Positions 28,239 to 38,604 of a DNA stretch of 64,000 bases are shown piece after piece. Numbering within the stretch: position 1 is the stretch's first letter; each line of letters begins with the position of its first letter. This DNA comes from Metapseudomonas boanensis (GTDB taxonomy: Bacteria; Pseudomonadota; Gammaproteobacteria; Pseudomonadales; Pseudomonadaceae), in NCBI RefSeq assembly GCF_018704125.1, contig NZ_JAGTIS010000011.1, positions 62,001 to 126,000 on the forward strand, given 5' to 3'. The translations under genes were made by a program, and so were the position numbers. The notes under the pieces were generated by a model, which saw only the letters and a list, made by a program, of their open reading frames with translations, had not been told where the DNA came from and ran no database searches.

Positions 28239-29573
28239 TTACCCGACCTGCTCGTTGGCTGCCTGCCGTCGCTGCAAGGCGTATAACCGTTCGATCACAT
28301 AGCGCAGGTGCACGTGCAGGTCATACAGCTCGTTGGAGTAGGAGAGCGGCACCTCGACCTTGGCCAGGCGGTCCTCCAGACTCTCCAGGCGCTCGATCTC
28401 GGCACTCAGCTCGTCCGGCAGGGCGCCGGCGTCCAGCTTGCGGTCGATTTCGCGCAGGTACTTGTACCAGCGGTAAATGCGTGCCCGAATGCGCCAGCGG
28501 TAGATTGGACCGACGGCCTTGAGCAGCGGAATCATGATCACGATCAGCGGGATCAGCAGGATGATGTAGCGATCCGCCAGCGAAGCGATGCGGAAGGGCA
28601 CGTAGCGCTGCAGGATCGGCAAGCCCTTCTCGTAGTAGTAATCGGCCTCGTCGAGCGTCGGCAAGGTTTGCGGTTTGGCGCTCGGGTACTGGCCTGCAGC
28701 GTCGAGGAGGGTACCGTTCTTCATCACTTCGCGGGCGGCTTCGAGGATCAGTGGTGTCAGTGAGGTGTGGAAGCTGTCGTTGGCCACCAGGGTGGCGACG
28801 GGGGCCAGGGTACGGATGTCCTGCGAGGGGCTGTTCGTCGCAAGGTTGAGCAACCCTTCGCCGACCTCCAGTTTGGTCAGGAAGGGCAGGCGTGCGCCGT
28901 AGGCAGTGCTGCGGCGGAAGCTGACCAGGTCCAACTGCGGCTGCGCCGCCAGGCGCTGGATCAGCGGGTTTTCCGCCGGACCGATGAAAAACGCAGCGTC
29001 CAGATCCCCAGCGATCAGCGCCTCGGCGGCCGGGGTGCCGCTGAAGGCCTTCCATTCGGCGGGATACTGGTCTTCATTGATCTGGTTGGCGCTCAGGATG
29101 GCATCGCTGATCGAGCGGGTGCCGCTGTTCGGTGCGCCAATGGCTACTCGTAGCCGCTTCAGGTCGGCCATGCTGTCGATCTCCAGCTCCTTGTGCTTGA
29201 ACAGCCACAACGGCTCCTGAAACATCACGCCCAGGCCGTGCAGCTTTCCACGCGCCTGGTTGTCCAGCGTCAGCTCCTGGCCGCTCTGGATCAGCGCGAT
29301 CTCAACGTCGCCGGCCTGTAACTTGGCCAGGTTGTCCAGCGAGCCGCTACTGGGCACCAGCTCCAGCTCGAAGCTCTGTTTGGCCAGCTCGGCCTTGAGC
29401 TTCTCGCCGAACTCGCTGTAGCCGCCGGAGGGGCTGCCAGTGGCCAGGCGGGCATGCATGGGCGGCGGCGGAGCGACAAAGTAGAAGAGGGCGCCGACCA
29501 GCGCCGCCAGCACTGGAATCAACCAGAGGTTGGCGAGCAGCATGATCTTGATGTCGCGGAAGATGCGTTGCAT
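28239..29573 (-). CDS. TAXI-family TRAP-type solute-binding protein, membrane-tethered orphan
   Basis: The 444-aa product has an N-terminal hydrophobic helix ([20 protein letters not shown]) without an obvious signal-peptidase site, a periplasmic TAXI-type binding domain ([52 protein letters not shown]), a second membrane helix near residues 345-365 ([15 protein letters not shown]) and a ~75-residue charged cytoplasmic tail with a likely coiled coil. True TRAP transporters need DctQ/M-type membrane partners; none is nearby. It may be a membrane sensor and not a transport receptor (inference). Confidence 0.85.
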   Translation of the reverse strand: MQRIFRDIKIMLLANLWLIPVLAALVGALFYFVAPPPPMHARLATGSPSGGYSEFGEKLKAELAKQSFELELVPSSGSLDNLAKLQAGDVEIALIQSGQELTLDNQARGKLHGLGVMFQEPLWLFKHKELEIDSMADLKRLRVAIGAPNSGTRSISDAILSANQINEDQYPAEWKAFSGTPAAEALIAGDLDAAFFIGPAENPLIQRLAAQPQLDLVSFRRSTAYGARLPFLTKLEVGEGLLNLATNSPSQDIRTLAPVATLVANDSFHTSLTPLILEAAREVMKNGTLLDAAGQYPSAKPQTLPTLDEADYYYEKGLPILQRYVPFRIASLADRYIILLIPLIVIMIPLLKAVGPIYRWRIRARIYRWYKYLREIDRKLDAGALPDELSAEIERLESLEDRLAKVEVPLSYSNELYDLHVHLRYVIERLYALQRRQAANEQVG

Positions 29574-29695
29574 GGAATTCCCTGTCGGCAGCGGTCAGCA
29601 GTAAGGATAGTAACAAGCGGTCCTGTGGTTGCCAGAAAACCAAGGAAATGACAGGGTTGCCGGCATTTCCGAATCGGTGACCCGTGATTTCCGCC

Positions 29696-30916
29696 ATGCG
29701 TATCCTGCACACCTCTGACTGGCACCTCGGCCAGCATTTCATGGGCAAGACCCGCCAAGCCGAACACCAGGCCTTCTGTGCTTGGCTGATCGAACAGGTG
29801 CGAGAGCATCAGGTGGATGCCGTCCTCATCGCCGGGGACGTGTTCGACACCGGCGCTCCGCCCAGCTACGCCCGTGAACAGTACAACCAGTTCATCGTCG
29901 AGCTACGCGCTACCGGGGCCGAACTTGTGGTGCTTGGCGGTAACCATGATTCGGTGGCCATGCTAGGGGAAAGCCGCACTCTCCTGGCGCAGCTCGACAC
30001 CCAGGTGATTCCCTCCGTTGCTGAAGCGATCGAGGAGCAGGTGCTGGTGCTGCACCGCCGCACCGGCCAGGTGGGTGCAATCCTTTGCGCCATCCCGTTC
30101 ATCCGGCCGCGCGACGTCCTCCAAAGCCAGGCCGGGCAGAGCGCGGCGGACAAGCAGCTTTCGTTGCAGCAGGCAATCCAGGGACATTACCAGGCGCTCC
30201 ACGCCCTGGCCGAGCAGCGCCGCACCGAGCTGGGTGGCGGGCTTCCGATCATTGCCACCGGCCATCTGACCACAGTGGGCGCCAGCGCTAGCGAGTCGGT
30301 GCGGGAAATCTATGTTGGCGCCCTGGAAGCCTTCCCCACCAGCGCCTTCCCGCCGGTCGACTACATCGCCCTCGGCCATATCCATCGACCGCAGAGGGTC
30401 GGTGGTCTGGAGCACATCCGCTATTGCGGGTCGCCCATTCCGCTGTCGTTCGACGAAGCGTGGCAGCAGAAGGAAGTACTCCTGGTGGAGCTGGACAGCA
30501 TCGGTCTGCACCGAGTGGAGGCGCTGCCGGTGCCACGTTTCCAGGCACTGTATTCCGTGCAGGGCGCCCTCGACGACCTGCCCGCGCACTTGGCCGAAGT
30601 CGCCAAGGAGGGAACGCCGGAACGCCCAGTGTGGCTGGAAGTGCTGGTGACCAGCGATGACTACCTCAGCGACCTGCAAACCCGCCTGGCCGCGCTCTGT
30701 GAGGGCCTGCCCGTGGAAGTGTTGCGTATCCGCCGTGAGCGCGGCACCGCCCAGCCCAGCCTGCAGCGCCAGGCGCGCGAGACCCTTGACGAACTCAACC
30801 CGGAGGATGTGTTCGAGCAGCGTCTTGGCAGCGAAACGCTTGAAGAGGGGCTGGAGCTGCGCCTCAAGGATCTGCATCGCCAGGTGCTCAATGAGCTTCA
30901 GGAGGGGCAGGCATGA
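29696..30916 (+). CDS. sbcD: SbcD, Mre11-type nuclease subunit
   Basis: Manganese-dependent exo/endonuclease that with SbcC opens hairpins and processes double-strand breaks. The 406-aa product shows the calcineurin-like motifs in order: [37 protein letters not shown] and [11 protein letters not shown] 29696 (MRILHTSDW) is the conserved start; a GTG twelve bases upstream is less likely. It overlaps sbcC by 4 bp (ATGA), so the two are translationally coupled. Confidence 0.97.
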   Translation: MRILHTSDWHLGQHFMGKTRQAEHQAFCAWLIEQVREHQVDAVLIAGDVFDTGAPPSYAREQYNQFIVELRATGAELVVLGGNHDSVAMLGESRTLLAQLDTQVIPSVAEAIEEQVLVLHRRTGQVGAILCAIPFIRPRDVLQSQAGQSAADKQLSLQQAIQGHYQALHALAEQRRTELGGGLPIIATGHLTTVGASASESVREIYVGALEAFPTSAFPPVDYIALGHIHRPQRVGGLEHIRYCGSPIPLSFDEAWQQKEVLLVELDSIGLHRVEALPVPRFQALYSVQGALDDLPAHLAEVAKEGTPERPVWLEVLVTSDDYLSDLQTRLAALCEGLPVEVLRIRRERGTAQPSLQRQARETLDELNPEDVFEQRLGSETLEEGLELRLKDLHRQVLNELQEGQA

Positions 30917-33900
30917 AGATCCTCAGCCTGCGTCTGAAAAACCTCAACTCGCTGAAGGGGGAGTGGAAGATCGACTTCACCGGCGAACCCTTCGTCGGTA
31001 ACGGGCTGTTCGCCATCACCGGGCCCACCGGCGCCGGCAAGACCACCTTGCTGGATGCCATCTGCCTGGCCCTCTACCACCGCACGCCGCGCATGAGCAC
31101 GGTGTCGGCCAGCGCGAACGAGCTGATGACCCGTCACACCGCCGAGTGCCTGGCCGAAGTCGAGTTCGAGGTGAAGGGCGTCGCCTATCGCGCCTTCTGG
31201 AGCCAGCGCCGCGCCCGCGACAAGGCCGACGGCGGCCTGCAGCCGCCGAAGGTGGAACTGGCCCGGGTGGCGGACGGAGAGATTCTCACCGACAAGATCA
31301 ACGACAAGCTCAAGCAGACGGAGAGCCTCACCGGCCTCGACTTCGAGCGCTTCACCAAATCCATGCTGCTGGCCCAAGGCGGCTTCGCGGCCTTTCTGGA
31401 AGCCAGTGCCAACCAGCGCGCCGAGCTGCTGGAGGAGCTGACTGGCACCGAAATCTATGGCCAGCTTTCTCAGCGTGTGTTCGAACGTACCCGTGAGGTC
31501 AAGGTTGGTCTGGACCAACTGAAAGCCCGCGCCGAAGGTGTAGAGCTGCTGGATGAGCAGACCCGCGCAGGACTGCAGTCAGAAGCCGTCAACCTGGCGG
31601 TCGAGGAACAGCGGCTCAGCATCCGTCAGGCGGACCTGCAGCGGCAGCGCCAGTGGCGCGATGAGCTGGACAAGGCCGAGGTCCGCCAGCGCGCAGCCGA
31701 ACAACAACGCGAGGCGGCGCGCCAGGCTCTGGAGCAAGCTCGACCGCAACTTGCGCGGCTGGCCGCCAGTGAGCCGGCCAGTCAATTGCTGCCGGTGTAT
31801 CGCGACTGGCAGCGGGCCCAGCAGCAACTGACCCAGGGCGAAAGCGAATTGCGGGTTACGCGCCACGAACTGCAGGGACTGGCAGAGCGGATTCTTGAAC
31901 AGCTATGGCAAGGCGCACAGCTCGGCGGCCAATGGGTCCAGGCACGTCAGCAGGCGCTGGATGCCTTGCATGGCCAACGTGAAACCCTGCAACGACGCCT
32001 GGCGGAGCAGCCGCATCGGGCGCGCCTGGGTGAGTACCTGGGGGGCTGGCGTGCGGAGTTTGCGGCGCTGGGCCGCGGCCATCGCGAGATTTCCGACCTG
32101 CAAGGCACAGCGGCGGAACTGGGCCGAAAGACCGCCGAGCTTGGCGATCGTCTACTGCAGGCGCGCAATACGCTGGACGCAGTCCGCACCGAGCATGCCC
32201 AGGTCCAGCAGGAGGAGATCGAGGCGCAAGCGAGCCTTGATGCGCTGTTGGTCGGGCAAAGTGACGCAGCCTTGCGTGACCAGTGGCAGCAGCTGCTGGA
32301 GCAAGGCAGCCAGCTCGAACGCCTGGAGCAGCTGTCCCAGCAACGTCGGCAACTGGCGGAGCGGCAGGCGAAGGCCCGCGAGCAACTGCAACCCTTGCAA
32401 GCGGAGCAGCGCGAACTGGGGGGCAAGCGAGATGCCCTGCGTCGTCGCTTCAGCGAGCTCAAGCAGCAGATCGCCGACAAGGAAAAACTGCTGGAGCAGG
32501 AACAACGCATCCAGCAACTGGAGGCCTACCGCAGCGCCTTGCAGCCGGGCGAAGCCTGTCCCCTGTGCGGGTCCTTCGAGCATCCGGCCATCGCCGAGTA
32601 CCAGGCACTCAACCTCTCTGCAACCCAGCAGTCCCTGCACGAGTGCAGGGCTGCCCAGGATGCCGTGCGGGCTGAAGGGGAGACGCTGAGCAATCGGCTC
32701 GCCAGTCTGGAGGCCCAGATCATCCAGCTCAACGAGTCGCTGCAAAGTGGGGACACCGAGCAGCGGGAATACGTCGAACGCTGGCGGCAACTCTGCCAGG
32801 CGCTCGGCCTGCAACTGGCCGATATCCAGGCGTTGCACGACGAGGTCAGGGCTCACTGCGAGCGTAAGACGGCACTGCAGCAGCGGCTGGCACGACTGGA
32901 TGAACTCAAGGCCGCCCTATCCTCTGCGCGGGACCGGCGCCAGCAGCGGGAGAAGGCCCTGCACGACTGCGGCAGTCAGTTCGCCCTGCTGGAAAAGGAT
33001 CAGGTCGGATTGCAGCAGCGGACCCAGGACAATGCCTTGCAACTGGCACAGCGCCTCAATGAGCAGCAGCAGACGCGCCAGCAACTGGCGGACAGCCTTT
33101 CGGTGCTCGGCTATGCCTTGCCGGACGAAGGGAACGTCTGGCTGGCCGAGCGCGAAGCCGAGTGGCAGCAGTGGCAGCAGGACCAGGCTGCCAGCCAGCG
33201 CCTGGACGGCCAACTGCGCGACCAGCAGCATGCCCTGGAGCAGGCAAGGGAGCAGGCCAGTATCTGGCAGGTGCGTTGGCAGGCGTCGGGCCATGCCGGG
33301 CAATCCGCCATCGCACCGGTGGACGATCCACAGGCCGCGCTGGCTGCGGTGCAGGCCGAGCTGGAGGCGGCGCAGCAACGCCTGAACCAGCTCAAGGGCA
33401 GCGAGCAGAGCCAGGACCTGCGTGTGCGTGAAGCCAGGTATGGCCTGCAGCTGCAACTGGATGCCTGGCGGGCAGGGGTGGAGGCAAGTCCTTTCGGGGA
33501 CGAAGCAGCGTTTCTCGCAGCTTTGCTCGATGACAGCGAGCGCAGCACCCTTCAGGCCTTGCAGCAACGGCTGCAGCGCGAGCTGGGCGACGCCCAGGCC
33601 CTGCTGGCGGATGCCCGTCAGCAGGTCGAGCAACTCCAGTCGATGCCGCAGAGCGAGCTGATCCGGGAGGACTTGGAGCAGCAGTGGCAGGCTCTGGGCG
33701 AGCAGGCTCGGCTGCTGAGCCTGCGGCAAGGCGAAATTCGCGCGCAGCTTTCCGGTGATGAACTGCGCCGGCAGAGCCAGCAGGCGCTGTTCGCCGAAAT
33801 CGCCCAGCAGGAAGCTGACTACGACCTCTGGCAGCGCCTCAACAGTCTGATTGGCTCCGCCGACGGTGCCAAGTACCGCAAGTTCGCCCAGGGCCTGACC

Positions 33901-34338
33901 CTGGATCACCTCGTCTACCTGGCCAACCAGCAGCTGCAGCGCCTGCACGGCCGCTACCAGCTGGCGCGGCGCAGCAGCGGTGAGTTGGAGCTGGAGGTGA
34001 TGGATACCTGGCAGGCGGACGTGGTGCGTGATTGCAAGACGCTGTCCGGTGGAGAGAGCTTCCTGGTGAGCCTGGCGCTGGCTTTGGCGCTGTCCGACCT
34101 GGTCAGCCACAAAACCAGCATCGACTCACTGTTCCTCGACGAAGGCTTCGGCACCCTCGACGGCGAGACCCTGGAAGTCGCCTTGGACGCACTGGATGCG
34201 CTGAACGCCAGCGGCAAGATGATCGGCGTGATCAGCCACGTCGAGGCCATGAAGGAGCGAATTCCGGTTCAGCTCAAGGTGCACAAGGGCGTGGGTATGG
34301 GCTATAGCCGGCTGGATGGGTGTTTCGCGGTTGGTTGA
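30913..34338 (+). CDS. sbcC: SbcC, Rad50-type ATPase subunit
   Basis: SMC-like ATPase partner of SbcD. The 1141-aa product has Walker [13 protein letters not shown] (near 37-48), very long Gln/Glu/Arg-rich coiled-coil arms, a zinc-hook CPLCGS near residue 549, the ABC signature [10 protein letters not shown] near 1044 and Walker [13 protein letters not shown] near 1070. Length is in the family range. It is the second gene of the sbcDC operon and has no clear intrinsic terminator; repeats follow. Confidence 0.97.
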   Translation: MKILSLRLKNLNSLKGEWKIDFTGEPFVGNGLFAITGPTGAGKTTLLDAICLALYHRTPRMSTVSASANELMTRHTAECLAEVEFEVKGVAYRAFWSQRRARDKADGGLQPPKVELARVADGEILTDKINDKLKQTESLTGLDFERFTKSMLLAQGGFAAFLEASANQRAELLEELTGTEIYGQLSQRVFERTREVKVGLDQLKARAEGVELLDEQTRAGLQSEAVNLAVEEQRLSIRQADLQRQRQWRDELDKAEVRQRAAEQQREAARQALEQARPQLARLAASEPASQLLPVYRDWQRAQQQLTQGESELRVTRHELQGLAERILEQLWQGAQLGGQWVQARQQALDALHGQRETLQRRLAEQPHRARLGEYLGGWRAEFAALGRGHREISDLQGTAAELGRKTAELGDRLLQARNTLDAVRTEHAQVQQEEIEAQASLDALLVGQSDAALRDQWQQLLEQGSQLERLEQLSQQRRQLAERQAKAREQLQPLQAEQRELGGKRDALRRRFSELKQQIADKEKLLEQEQRIQQLEAYRSALQPGEACPLCGSFEHPAIAEYQALNLSATQQSLHECRAAQDAVRAEGETLSNRLASLEAQIIQLNESLQSGDTEQREYVERWRQLCQALGLQLADIQALHDEVRAHCERKTALQQRLARLDELKAALSSARDRRQQREKALHDCGSQFALLEKDQVGLQQRTQDNALQLAQRLNEQQQTRQQLADSLSVLGYALPDEGNVWLAEREAEWQQWQQDQAASQRLDGQLRDQQHALEQAREQASIWQVRWQASGHAGQSAIAPVDDPQAALAAVQAELEAAQQRLNQLKGSEQSQDLRVREARYGLQLQLDAWRAGVEASPFGDEAAFLAALLDDSERSTLQALQQRLQRELGDAQALLADARQQVEQLQSMPQSELIREDLEQQWQALGEQARLLSLRQGEIRAQLSGDELRRQSQQALFAEIAQQEADYDLWQRLNSLIGSADGAKYRKFAQGLTLDHLVYLANQQLQRLHGRYQLARRSSGELELEVMDTWQADVVRDCKTLSGGESFLVSLALALALSDLVSHKTSIDSLFLDEGFGTLDGETLEVALDALDALNASGKMIGVISHVEAMKERIPVQLKVHKGVGMGYSRLDGCFAVG

Positions 34339-34342
34339 TTGG

Positions 34343-34525
34343 GCAGACCTGTGGTCTGCTCAGCGATTGAAATCGCCCCTACAGGAAAAGCACGACGGTT
34401 CAGTGCGCACGGGCCGCTCCCCTCTCCTTTTCAGGGGAAGGGACTGGGGGGGAGGGTAGGTGGCCTCGACTGGGACTTCCTGAGGCAGACCTGCAGCCTG
34501 CCTTTGCGAATGAATTCGCTACAAG
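34343..34525. repeat. Cluster of intergenic repeats after sbcC
   Basis: Two GCAGACCTG-type hairpins, each joined to a GATTGAAATCGCCCCTACA or GCGAATGAATTCGCTACA tail (34343-34381 and 34483-34519), flank a CCCCTCTCC/GGGGAAGGG element (34413-34440). The space between the convergent sbcC and rlmF genes consists almost entirely of these repeats. Confidence 0.6.
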
Positions 34526-34541
34526 GTTTGCCGCCAGGCAC

Positions 34542-35531
34542 TCACTTCCAGCGCGCCTTGCGCCAGGCCTCGCGCTGGCCGGAATCGAGAAAGGTCCAGG
34601 CGACGAAACGGCTCTGCTTCTGCCCCTGGGCCATTTCCACCACGTGCATCTCGACGACGCCGGCACGCTTCAGTCGCGCCTCCAGCCCCGGCAGATTGCC
34701 GCCCTTGGATACCAGGCTGCTGAACCAGAGCACCTGTTCCTTGAATTGCGCGCTTTCGTCCACCATCCGTTGCAGGAAGCCCGCTTCACCGCCCACACAC
34801 CAAAGCTCTGCGCCCTGGCCACCGAAGTTCAGCACCGGCAACTTGCGCGTGGGGTCGAGCTTGCCGAGGTTCTTCCACTTGCGCTGGCTGCCTCGTGCGG
34901 CCTCTTCCTGCGAGCTGTGGAAGGGCGGGTTGCACAGGGTCAGGTCGAAGCGCTCACCGGGCAGCAGCAGGCCTTTGAATATGTGCTTCGGCTCGGTCTG
35001 CCGGCGCAGTTCGATGCTGGTCGTCAGCTGGTTGGATTCGACGATGGCGCGGGCCGAGGCCAGCGCTGTGCCATCGATATCCGCTCCGGTGAAATGCCAG
35101 CCGTATTCGCTATGACCGATCAACGGGTAGATGCAGTTGGCGCCGATGCCGACATCCAGCGCCTGGATGCCCTTGCCGCGCGGAATCTCGCCGCCGTTGT
35201 CGGCGGCCAGCAGGTCGGCGAGGCCATGCAGATAGTCCGCGCGGCCTGGAATGGGCGGGCAGAGGTAGCCAGCCGGAATGTCCCAGTGGCGGATGCCATA
35301 GAACTGTCGGAGCAGGGCACGGTTGAACACCTTCACCGCTTCTGGATCGGCGAAGTCGATGCTTTCCTTGCCGTAGGGGTTGGTGATGACGAACTGTGCC
35401 AGCTCCGGGCTGCCCTGAATCAGCTTGGGAAAGTCGTAGCGACCCTGGTGTCGGTTACGCGGGTGCAACAGGCCCTTGGTGGTGGGCGATTTGGCGGCTG
35501 ATGGGCGAGGGCGCTTGGGCGGCTGGGGCAT
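34542..35531 (-). CDS. rlmF: RlmF, 23S rRNA (adenine-1618-N6)-methyltransferase
   Basis: SAM-dependent enzyme that methylates A1618 of 23S rRNA. The 329-aa product has the family start ([18 protein letters not shown]), the SAM-binding region [16 protein letters not shown], acidic [12 protein letters not shown] and catalytic NPPFHSS. I start at ATG 35531 ([15 protein letters not shown]), whose basic tail precedes the conserved core; the ORF extends much further upstream but into the neighbouring gene. It follows the VTT-domain gene on the same strand by 67 bp. Confidence 0.94.
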   Translation of the reverse strand: MPQPPKRPRPSAAKSPTTKGLLHPRNRHQGRYDFPKLIQGSPELAQFVITNPYGKESIDFADPEAVKVFNRALLRQFYGIRHWDIPAGYLCPPIPGRADYLHGLADLLAADNGGEIPRGKGIQALDVGIGANCIYPLIGHSEYGWHFTGADIDGTALASARAIVESNQLTTSIELRRQTEPKHIFKGLLLPGERFDLTLCNPPFHSSQEEAARGSQRKWKNLGKLDPTRKLPVLNFGGQGAELWCVGGEAGFLQRMVDESAQFKEQVLWFSSLVSKGGNLPGLEARLKRAGVVEMHVVEMAQGQKQSRFVAWTFLDSGQREAWRKARWK

Positions 35532-35598
35532 GATGGTTGGCGTCGAGGAGTGAAAGCGCCGCATTTTCCCACAGCCGACGTTATTGGTGCGCACCATC

Positions 35599-36159
35599 CT
35601 ACGAGATGTGCAGGGCACGGCCCAGGTAATCGAAAAACAGGCAGTAAAGGGCAATCGGCAACGGCAGGCCGAGCAGGGTCCCGCCCAGGTAATGACGAAA
35701 GCGTACGCCGCTGAGGCTGAGGGCATAGTTGAGCGCTGGCACGGTCTGGAACATCACCCGCAACGATGCGACGACCAGCACTGGGCGTTCGTCGAGGTGG
35801 GCGATGATGCGCTGCGCCAGCTGGTTGTCGAACTGGCGCAGTGCATCGCCGCCCAGCAGGCGGATCAGCAGGAAGGTGCAACAGCAGGAGAAGGTCGCCG
35901 CTACGTAGGTCGCCAGGCCTCCCCAGAGTCGCCCCAGGGCCAGCACCGCAGCGGCGAGGAAGACCCAGCCGGGGATCTGGATCAGGTTGCCCAGCGCGAA
36001 CAGCAGGGCGAATAGCACCACCCCCCAGAACTTGTGAGCCAGCAGTGCATCATGCAGGTACTGCAGGCTCAGGTTTTCGCGCAGGCCGCTGAACTGGAAG
36101 ATTGCCAGCAACACAGCGAGGGTAAGGGCCACCAGCAGCAGGCGCCGGTACTTGTCCAT
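35599..36159 (-). CDS. TVP38/TMEM64 (VTT/SNARE-associated) family membrane protein
   Basis: The 186-aa integral membrane protein has about five hydrophobic segments and the VTT-domain signatures [20 protein letters not shown] (a re-entrant loop), [17 protein letters not shown] and [20 protein letters not shown]. Family members (DedA-like superfamily) are proposed lipid or proton-coupled transporters; function here is unknown. ATG 36159 begins [10 protein letters not shown]. Confidence 0.85.
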   Translation of the reverse strand: MDKYRRLLLVALTLAVLLAIFQFSGLRENLSLQYLHDALLAHKFWGVVLFALLFALGNLIQIPGWVFLAAAVLALGRLWGGLATYVAATFSCCCTFLLIRLLGGDALRQFDNQLAQRIIAHLDERPVLVVASLRVMFQTVPALNYALSLSGVRFRHYLGGTLLGLPLPIALYCLFFDYLGRALHIS

Positions 36160-36220
36160 AGCGGTCGCTCCAAGGCTTCCCCTTCATTGAAGTCCATCCA
36201 ATCCGGCGCGTCGCCACCCC

Positions 36221-38050
36221 TCAAAGCGGAAAGATCAGCGGCACCAGGAACACACTGACGATCATTACCAGCAAGGTAAAGGGCACCCCGACTTTGACGA
36301 AGTCTCCGAAGCGGTACTGGCCTGGGCCGAGCACCAAGGTGTTCACCGGCGAGGAAACTGGAGTCATGAAAGCTGCCGACGCGGCCAGGGCGACGATCAT
36401 CGCGAACGGATAGGGCGAAGTGCCAAGCTGCTGGGCCGTGGCGATAGCGACGGGAGCCATGAGCACCGCAGTGGCGGTATTGGAGATGAACAACCCTATC
36501 AGTGCGGTGACGATGAACAGGCTGGCCAGCATCGCGTATGGCCCGGCGCCGCCGAGCACGGCAACCAGGCCTTTCACCGCGAGGTCGATGCCACCGGTCT
36601 GTTGCAGGGCGTGGGCAAAGGGCAGCATGCCGACAATGAGGATCAGGGTCGGCCAGTGAATGGCGCGGTAGGCGCTGGCCAGGTCGATGCAGCGGAACGC
36701 ACCCATCAGCAGGCAGCCGATCAGTGCGGCCATTACGTTAGGGACCAGGCCGCTGACCATCAGGCCCACCATCACAGCCAGGCTGAGCAACGCATAGGGC
36801 GCCTTGCGCGCAGTTGGCGCGACTTCGTCGACTTCAGCCGGCAGGCTCAGCACCAGGAAGTCGCGGCTCAGCCCCTGCAGGCGATGGATGTTCTTCCAGT
36901 TTCCGGCCACCAGCAGCATGTCCGAGGGCTTGAGTTTCTCATCCACCAGCACGCCTTCCAGCGCTACGCCATGGCGGCGCAGGCCCACCACATTGAGCTT
37001 ATGCTGACTGCGAACGCCCAGCTCCAGGATGGTCTTGCCGGGAAGCGTCGATTCTGGTGGCAGCGCGACTTCCGCCAAGCCGAGCTCATGGGCGTGCAGA
37101 CTGAAATAGGAGGTGGCCAGCGGCATGGGCTCCAGCCCCAGTTGCTGGTAAACGCCCAGCAGGCCGATGGTCGGGCTGGCCAGATCCACCAGCAGCACAT
37201 CGCCGGGCTCCAGCAGGGTGTTGCCCGTTGCCATCAATAGCAACGTGCGGAATTTGCGCTGACGTTCGACGCCGATCACGTTGATGCCGTATTGCCGGCG
37301 CAGCTCCAACTCGTTAAGCGCCTGCCTGGCCAGGGGCGAGTCAGCCCGCACCTTCAGGCGCCGTTCTCGCTCGTTGAGCCTGTAGGCTGCGGCCAGGTCG
37401 GAGAGGGTCAGGCGGGGTGGGGCCGCATCGGCGTCGATGCCACTGCGAGCCAGCCAGCTCCGCGTTAGCAGCATATAGCCGATGCCCAGCACGAGGACTG
37501 CGAGTCCGATGGGCGTCAGGCTGAAGAAGCCGAATCCTTCCAGGCCGGCGCGGAGCAACTCGCTGTTCACCACCAGATTCGGCGGCGTGGCCACCAGGGT
37601 CAGCATGCCGCTGATCAAGCCGGCGAAGGCCAGTGGCATCATCAGCCGAGCCGGGGCGATTTTCAGCCGCGCGGCAACGCCAAGGGCAATCGGGATGAAG
37701 ATCGCGACGACGCCGGTGGAGCTCATCACCGAGCCGAGGCCTGCGGCCGAGAGCATCAGCAGGATGAGCAGGCGCGTTTCGCTGCTGCCGGCCCGGGCTA
37801 CCAGCCAGTCGCCCAGGCGGTAGGCGATGCCGGTGCGCACAAGACCGTCGCCGATGACGAACAGCGCTGCGATCAATACCACGCTGGGGTCGCTGAATCC
37901 GGCGAGCGTCTGTTGGATATCGAGCACGCCGGTCATCGGCAGGGCAACGATCACCAGTAATGCAACCACATCCATGCGTGGTTTGTTCAGGACAAAAAGC
38001 GTAACGGCACCGAGCAAAAGGCCCAGCACGATGAGCAGATCCAGATTCAA
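36221..38050 (-). CDS. SLC13-family permease with two TrkA-C (RCK_C) domains
   Basis: The 609-aa inner-membrane protein is a divalent-anion:sodium-symporter-like carrier. N-terminal helices (about 1-200) carry SSTGVVAIFIP and VATPPNLVVNSELL. The middle (about 210-385) holds two RCK_C/TrkA-C modules (RQYGINVIGVERQRKF and SQHKLNVVGLRRHGVALEG). C-terminal helices include FISNTATAVLMAPVAIA and the family signature SSPVNTLVLGPGQYRFGDFV. Similar proteins transport sulfate or dicarboxylates; the substrate here is not readable. Single gene. Confidence 0.88.
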   Translation of the reverse strand: MNLDLLIVLGLLLGAVTLFVLNKPRMDVVALLVIVALPMTGVLDIQQTLAGFSDPSVVLIAALFVIGDGLVRTGIAYRLGDWLVARAGSSETRLLILLMLSAAGLGSVMSSTGVVAIFIPIALGVAARLKIAPARLMMPLAFAGLISGMLTLVATPPNLVVNSELLRAGLEGFGFFSLTPIGLAVLVLGIGYMLLTRSWLARSGIDADAAPPRLTLSDLAAAYRLNERERRLKVRADSPLARQALNELELRRQYGINVIGVERQRKFRTLLLMATGNTLLEPGDVLLVDLASPTIGLLGVYQQLGLEPMPLATSYFSLHAHELGLAEVALPPESTLPGKTILELGVRSQHKLNVVGLRRHGVALEGVLVDEKLKPSDMLLVAGNWKNIHRLQGLSRDFLVLSLPAEVDEVAPTARKAPYALLSLAVMVGLMVSGLVPNVMAALIGCLLMGAFRCIDLASAYRAIHWPTLILIVGMLPFAHALQQTGGIDLAVKGLVAVLGGAGPYAMLASLFIVTALIGLFISNTATAVLMAPVAIATAQQLGTSPYPFAMIVALAASAAFMTPVSSPVNTLVLGPGQYRFGDFVKVGVPFTLLVMIVSVFLVPLIFPL

Positions 38051-38086
38051 GCGTGACTCCCAGTTCCTTGCAGGGGCGGCAGTCTG

Positions 38087-38383
38087 TCAGGGATAACCCA
38101 ATACGGCCTTGATCTGATGCAGGTTAGCGGCGATCCAGCGCTTGTCGATGGCGCCCCAGTCACGAATCACATAATGGCCTGCATTATTGCGCGCGCCTTC
38201 GTCCTGCTCGAAGTGGCAGTCGATATCCAGGTCGGCGAGCGCCAACAGCGTGTCCTGTGCGGTGCGACGGGGCATGCCGGTGGCCTCCATCAGCGCTGGC
38301 ACGCTGGCTGCGGTGCTGCTGTCGATCAGCCAGGCGACGTAAAGGCGGCGGTAGAAGCTGGTTTTGGTCTTGCTGGTGTCCAT
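38087..38383 (-). CDS. Small winged-helix-turn-helix protein
   Basis: The 98-aa product has an N-terminal winged-helix segment (YVAWLIDSSTAASVPALMEA, then TGMPRRTAQDTLLAL) and a short C-terminal region (HYVIRDWGAIDKRWI). It resembles conserved gamma-proteobacterial wHTH proteins of unknown function (YfeC-like). ATG 38383 (MDTSKTKTSFYRR) has AGGA seven bases upstream; ATG 38401 is an alternative. Targets are unknown. Confidence 0.8.
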   Translation of the reverse strand: MDTSKTKTSFYRRLYVAWLIDSSTAASVPALMEATGMPRRTAQDTLLALADLDIDCHFEQDEGARNNAGHYVIRDWGAIDKRWIAANLHQIKAVLGYP

Positions 38384-38510
38384 GGGCGGTCCTTGCGACA
38401 AGGGCGGTGGAAAACGCTACGTGATTTTCCACCGTATCGGCAGGATGGACGACGCTCTTTTCGTCCACCGAATAGGGGCCGAAAAGCACAAGGCCCGCAT
38501 TACAGATTGT

Positions 38511-38578
38511 GTGAAAACTGCTGCGCTCGGTTATGCGGTGTTAGAACCAGCCTAACCTTCGCTCGCGACGTTTCACGC
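38511..38578. repeat. Dispersed palindromic intergenic element, short copy
   Basis: Begins GTGAAAACTGCTGCGCTCG and ends CTTCGCTCGCGACGTTTCAC; the same ends as 6115-6240, but without its ~60-bp internal part. It lies 27 bp downstream of the valS stop. Confidence 0.7.
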
Positions 38579-38604
38579 GGTCTGATCAGCGGACCTCGTG
38601 GGCA

